Origin: Ruminococcus hominis
GTDB lineage: Bacteria > Bacillota > Clostridia > Lachnospirales > Lachnospiraceae
Assembly: GCF_014287355.1 (NCBI RefSeq)
Contig: NZ_JACOPE010000001.1
Span: 3,380,227 to 3,444,226 of the forward strand
Reading direction: 5' to 3'
Length of the DNA: 64,000 nt
The translations under genes and the position numbers were made by a program. This document shows positions 61,215-64,000 of the stretch, in pieces; the first letter of the stretch is position 1; every line of letters starts with the position of its first letter. Under the pieces are notes generated by a model. The model worked only from the letters and a program-made list of their open reading frames with translations, was not told the DNA's origin and searched no databases.

Positions 61215-62498
61215 CTATTTCTCATTCTTGTTATCGCCAGAATTATTGCCATTAAATCTGCTTACCATATTGGCTTTTGAAGCAAGACTTCCTGCTTTCG
61301 CATTTTTATTATAGCTGGCAGCCTTCTCCAATTTTTCCTGTCTTTCTTTTTCTGACATAGTAGAAGTTTTCTTATGCTCTACATTCTTTGTACTTGTAGT
61401 TGCCATCTTATTTAATTCTTTAGCAGATGTACCCTTTTTCTCACGTTTTTTTGCAGCTTTTTCCTGATTTTCTTTGATCATATCATCCAAAGATTTTGTC
61501 TGTAAATATTTGTTGATTGCTACCTGCTGTACACATCTTACAACTGCACTGACTGCCCAGTACAAACCAAGACCTGCAGGAAGTGTAAATCCAAGAAATA
61601 CTGAGAACAATGGCATTGTATAAGTCATTGTCTTCATAGATGCTGCCATCTGATTATTCTCATCCATTGCTGGCTGTGGCTGGAGTTTAACACTGATAAA
61701 CTGTGCAAGACCTGCCATGATTGGAATGATTACAGCAAGAATAATTCCAACAATTGAAAATGGATGTAATGAATTTGTAAGCATTGTCATTGGTGTCTCA
61801 CCAATATTAATTCCAAGGAAATTGTTCAAATGTCCCATTGTCTTTGTAGTAGCATCTACTACAGTTTCAATAGAAGGCATCTTATCTACCAATGTATTCC
61901 ATGTAGAATCCTGGAATTTATACAATACCTGAACCAATGTGTCGGCTTTTGAATAATCATATGCAGTTGCACTCATTAATACCGGTTTTGCAGCGCCGAT
62001 TGTCTCCATAATTTTCTGGAATCCATCTACCTGCATAATCTGGTCTACGACCGGCATATATGCTGCTTTTACACCATCAACATATTTTGGAATATTCTGA
62101 ATGACAGGATACAACGCAAATAAAATCGGCATCTGGATCAACATCGGAAGACATCCGCCTGTTGGGGATACACCGTATTTTTCATAAACAATCTGTAATT
62201 CTTCCTGTTGTTTCAACATGGAAGCCTGATCTTTTTTATTTGCATATTTTTTCTGAATTTTCTGAATTTCAGGGTTCATTACCGCTGACATCTTTGACCA
62301 CTTCTGCTGTTTTACAGTAAGTGGAATCATCAGCGTATAAATAATAATTGTAAATATAATAATACAAACACCGATATTCTGTACTCCGAATACGCTATCC
62401 ATAATATTATAGATTCCATTCATCAATTTTCCAAGCAACCATGCTATCTGATGAATGATTGGCCAGTCACCATAACCGGCAGCCAATACTCCGTACAT
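61215..62498 (-). CDS. yidC: Membrane protein insertase YidC/SpoIIIJ
   Basis: This 427-residue polytopic insertase has five hydrophobic regions. The conserved groove segment is MTLPVFSVFLGFTLPAGLGLYW-like, near residue 310, and QQEELQIVYEKYGVSPTGGCLPM lies near 105. The C-terminal 90 residues form a long Lys/Ser-rich tail that may contact the ribosome. It lacks a clear lipoprotein signal, as in some clostridial YidC proteins. Confidence 0.94.
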   Translation of the reverse strand: MYGVLAAGYGDWPIIHQIAWLLGKLMNGIYNIMDSVFGVQNIGVCIIIFTIIIYTLMIPLTVKQQKWSKMSAVMNPEIQKIQKKYANKKDQASMLKQQEELQIVYEKYGVSPTGGCLPMLIQMPILFALYPVIQNIPKYVDGVKAAYMPVVDQIMQVDGFQKIMETIGAAKPVLMSATAYDYSKADTLVQVLYKFQDSTWNTLVDKMPSIETVVDATTKTMGHLNNFLGINIGETPMTMLTNSLHPFSIVGIILAVIIPIMAGLAQFISVKLQPQPAMDENNQMAASMKTMTYTMPLFSVFLGFTLPAGLGLYWAVSAVVRCVQQVAINKYLQTKSLDDMIKENQEKAAKKREKKGTSAKELNKMATTSTKNVEHKKTSTMSEKERQEKLEKAASYNKNAKAGSLASKANMVSRFNGNNSGDNKNEK

Positions 62499-62510
62499 AT
62501 TTTTTCCTCC

Positions 62511-62723
62511 TTAAGGTACTGGATCATATCCACCTTTTGCAAATGGATTGCAACGCAAAATTCTCCATGCAGTTAGCAGTCCACCTTTTAATACACCATA
62601 CTTCTCAATGGCCTCAATTCCATATTGAGAACACGTAGGAGTATAAATGCAATGGTATCTCATCTTCATAGGTGAAAGATATTTTTGATAGAATCGAATC
62701 ATACTGATACAAATCTTCTTCAT
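62511..62723 (-). CDS. yidD: Membrane protein insertion efficiency factor YidD
   Basis: This 70-residue protein has the family core [20 protein letters not shown] followed by [12 protein letters not shown] and [14 protein letters not shown]. It is encoded between rnpA and yidC as usual. ATG 62,723 is preferred over the GTG three codons upstream, which overlaps the ribosome site. Confidence 0.95.
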   Translation of the reverse strand: MKKICISMIRFYQKYLSPMKMRYHCIYTPTCSQYGIEAIEKYGVLKGGLLTAWRILRCNPFAKGGYDPVP

Positions 62724-62778
62724 CTGCGTCACATTCCTCTTATTTTTTCTACTGTTTAACTACAATTTTTTTAGTATT

Positions 62779-63120
62779 CTAAACAGTCTTATATATTTTA
62801 TGAAGCTTTCCCAAATGGATGAGTGCACTTTCCATTTCTTTATACGTGACATCTTTTGCACTCTGTCTTGCTATTACCACTAAATCATATCCTCTTTGGA
62901 AACATTCTTCTTGAAGTCGATAGCTCTCTCTTATCAATCTTGTAAGGTGATGTCTTACAACACTGTTCCCTACTTTTTTACTTACAGAAATTCCAATTCT
63001 GTTTTTCTCTGTCTGATTTTCCATAATATATAGAACCAGATACTTATTTGCATAAGATTTTCCCTGTCGATAAACAGTCTGAAAATCTTTATTCTTTTTC
63101 AATGATTCGGAAAATTTCAT
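62779..63120 (-). CDS. rnpA: Ribonuclease P protein component
   Basis: This 113-residue basic protein has the RNR-type motif NRIGISVSKKVGNSVVRHHL near residue 40 and an N-terminal MKFSESLKKNKDFQTVYRQG. It is the cofactor of RNase P RNA in tRNA 5' maturation. It lies downstream of rpmH. Confidence 0.97.
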   Translation of the reverse strand: MKFSESLKKNKDFQTVYRQGKSYANKYLVLYIMENQTEKNRIGISVSKKVGNSVVRHHLTRLIRESYRLQEECFQRGYDLVVIARQSAKDVTYKEMESALIHLGKLHKIYKTV

Positions 63121-63272
63121 AATTATTTCCTTTTCGAATTAAAGTCCTCATACGTTTCCACGTATCTCTTCTAAAAATTCAAGTCGAACGTCTATTACTC
63201 ACCACCTGAAGAGGTTGGAGTCTTCTCGACTGAGATAAATCTGTATAGAAGAAAAGGCCACAAAATTGCGGC

Positions 63273-63407
63273 CTAAGCTGATAACTGTTTTCTTCCTTTT
63301 GCTCTTCTGGCAGCTAATACTTTTCTTCCGCCTGCTGTGCTCATTCTTGCTCTGAATCCATGAACCTTAGATCTAGATCTTTTCTTTGGCTGAAATGTCA
63401 TTTTCAT
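63273..63407 (-). CDS. rpmH: 50S ribosomal protein L34
   Basis: This 44-residue L34 begins [20 protein letters not shown] and ends [13 protein letters not shown]. It is the first gene of the rpmH-rnpA-yidD-yidC cluster. A TCAGGAAT/ATTCCTGA hairpin (63,442-63,466) lies in its upstream region. Confidence 0.97.
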   Translation of the reverse strand: MKMTFQPKKRSRSKVHGFRARMSTAGGRKVLAARRAKGRKQLSA

Positions 63408-63636
63408 TCTGAATACACCTCCCTTTGTGTGATATAGTTCTTCAGGAATCTCTTAAGTATTCCTGACAATATCAAGTTCATCACTATAATATAGTATATA
63501 GTTTCTACAGTTTCAGTTCTTTCTTATATATAAATCCAGAAAGACACTGCTCTTAATTATATTCAAAAAACAGCTCTAAGTCAAGCAAATCCTGCCATAT
63601 TTCTCGCTTTCTTCTAAATATTTTTCATTTTTTTCG

Positions 63637-63923
63637 TTATTCACATTTGTGGAAAACTCATTTTTTACATAGTTGTGCTACTTCAAGTGAATACTCGCCC
63701 CTATATCTTGTGTTTTAGAAGCAGTTATCCACGATTTTTCACAAAGTTATCCACATGGGGTGGATAACTTTGTGAATTTCTGTGAAAAACCTGTGTATAA
63801 CTACAAAATAACTTGTTGAAAAATATTTTTTTCACAAAAAAAGTCTTATTTTTCAACTTTTTTCACGTGTTGAAAGTGTTTATAAGAGTTATTCACATCT
63901 TTTTTCATTGCTTATGTGGATAT
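63637..63923. other. oriC-type DnaA-box cluster
   Basis: There is no gene in 63,408-64,000. DnaA boxes include TTATCCACA (63,747-63,755), TTATCCACG (63,725-63,733) and TTATTCACA (63,637 and 63,889). Reverse TGTGGAAAA (63,648), TGTGTATAA (63,792) and TGTGGATAT (63,915) are also present. A perfect 17-bp inverted repeat (63,738-63,754 / 63,760-63,776) places two boxes face to face. The extreme right edge shows AGGAG followed by TTG, possibly the dnaA start, though this cannot be confirmed. Confidence 0.85.
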
Positions 63924-64000
63924 TTTGATGTACACTATAAAAGTAAAAGTCTCTCTAACGAACAGATTTGGAGATATTATATGGATTAGGAGTACGATTG

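Overview
The window is a stretch of Firmicutes chromosome, most likely Lachnospiraceae. It runs from inside an integrated conjugative element (ICE) up to the replication origin. The host block (about 50.3-64.0 kb) carries the classical origin-proximal genes in order: rpmH, rnpA, yidD, yidC, jag, mnmE, mnmG, rsmG, soj/parA, spo0J/parB, a DUF4446 gene, serS and a DUF3881 gene. Two perfect 16-bp parS palindromes lie upstream of soj, and DnaA boxes cluster beyond rpmH. The DUF4446 and DUF3881 genes point to Lachnospiraceae. Nearly all genes are on the minus strand, away from oriC.

From the left edge to a tRNA-Arg(CCT) gene near 49.7 kb, the DNA is a Tn1549/CTn-type ICE whose left end, integrase and own relaxase lie outside the window. 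Its maintenance module (parB-parA-parB-repA, 45.6-49.3 kb) sits at the tRNA end, beside a cluster of CAGCTAA repeats. Iteron-like repeats lie inside repA. Next come cargo and regulation. One part is a two-component system with an ABC transporter (39.4-43.9 kb), flanked by remains of a class D beta-lactamase and of older mobile elements. The other is an ImmR/ImmA-like switch divergent from a Y-family DNA polymerase and a YolD-like gene (34.9-38.6 kb). A sigma-factor-like gene (33.1 kb), a giant Cna_B/SpaA surface adhesin (27.4-32.7 kb) and the transfer genes follow: pcfB, virD4, a Maff2-type gene, virB6, prgI, virB4, an NlpC/P60 peptidase, DUF4315, DUF4366, topB, DUF5688 and an ArdC-like gene.

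Two other mobile elements sit inside the transfer genes. A 9.5-kb integrative mobilizable element (IME; about 12.02-21.52 kb) with a large serine recombinase, replication genes, relaxase/MobC, a winged-helix protein and a HelD-like ATPase splits the small Maff2 gene in two. Rejoining the halves restores a 71-codon frame. A 2751-bp group II intron (22,850-25,600) with its reverse transcriptase splits virD4, and splicing restores a 607-residue protein. The transfer system is therefore conditional: virD4 needs RNA splicing, and the Maff2 gene needs excision of the IME.

The regulatory observations most worth following are three. (1) A 32-34-bp motif resembling an alternative-sigma promoter occurs three times, upstream of topB, of the adhesin and of the small-ORF/sigma-factor unit. 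(2) A perfect consensus promoter for the Y-family polymerase has its spacer filled by a palindromic repressor box. (3) A 23-bp periodic repeat inside repA cannot be protein-driven. The left 49.7 kb is a mosaic: the IME backbone is clearly GC-rich, while its HelD gene and the ICE control region are AT-rich.
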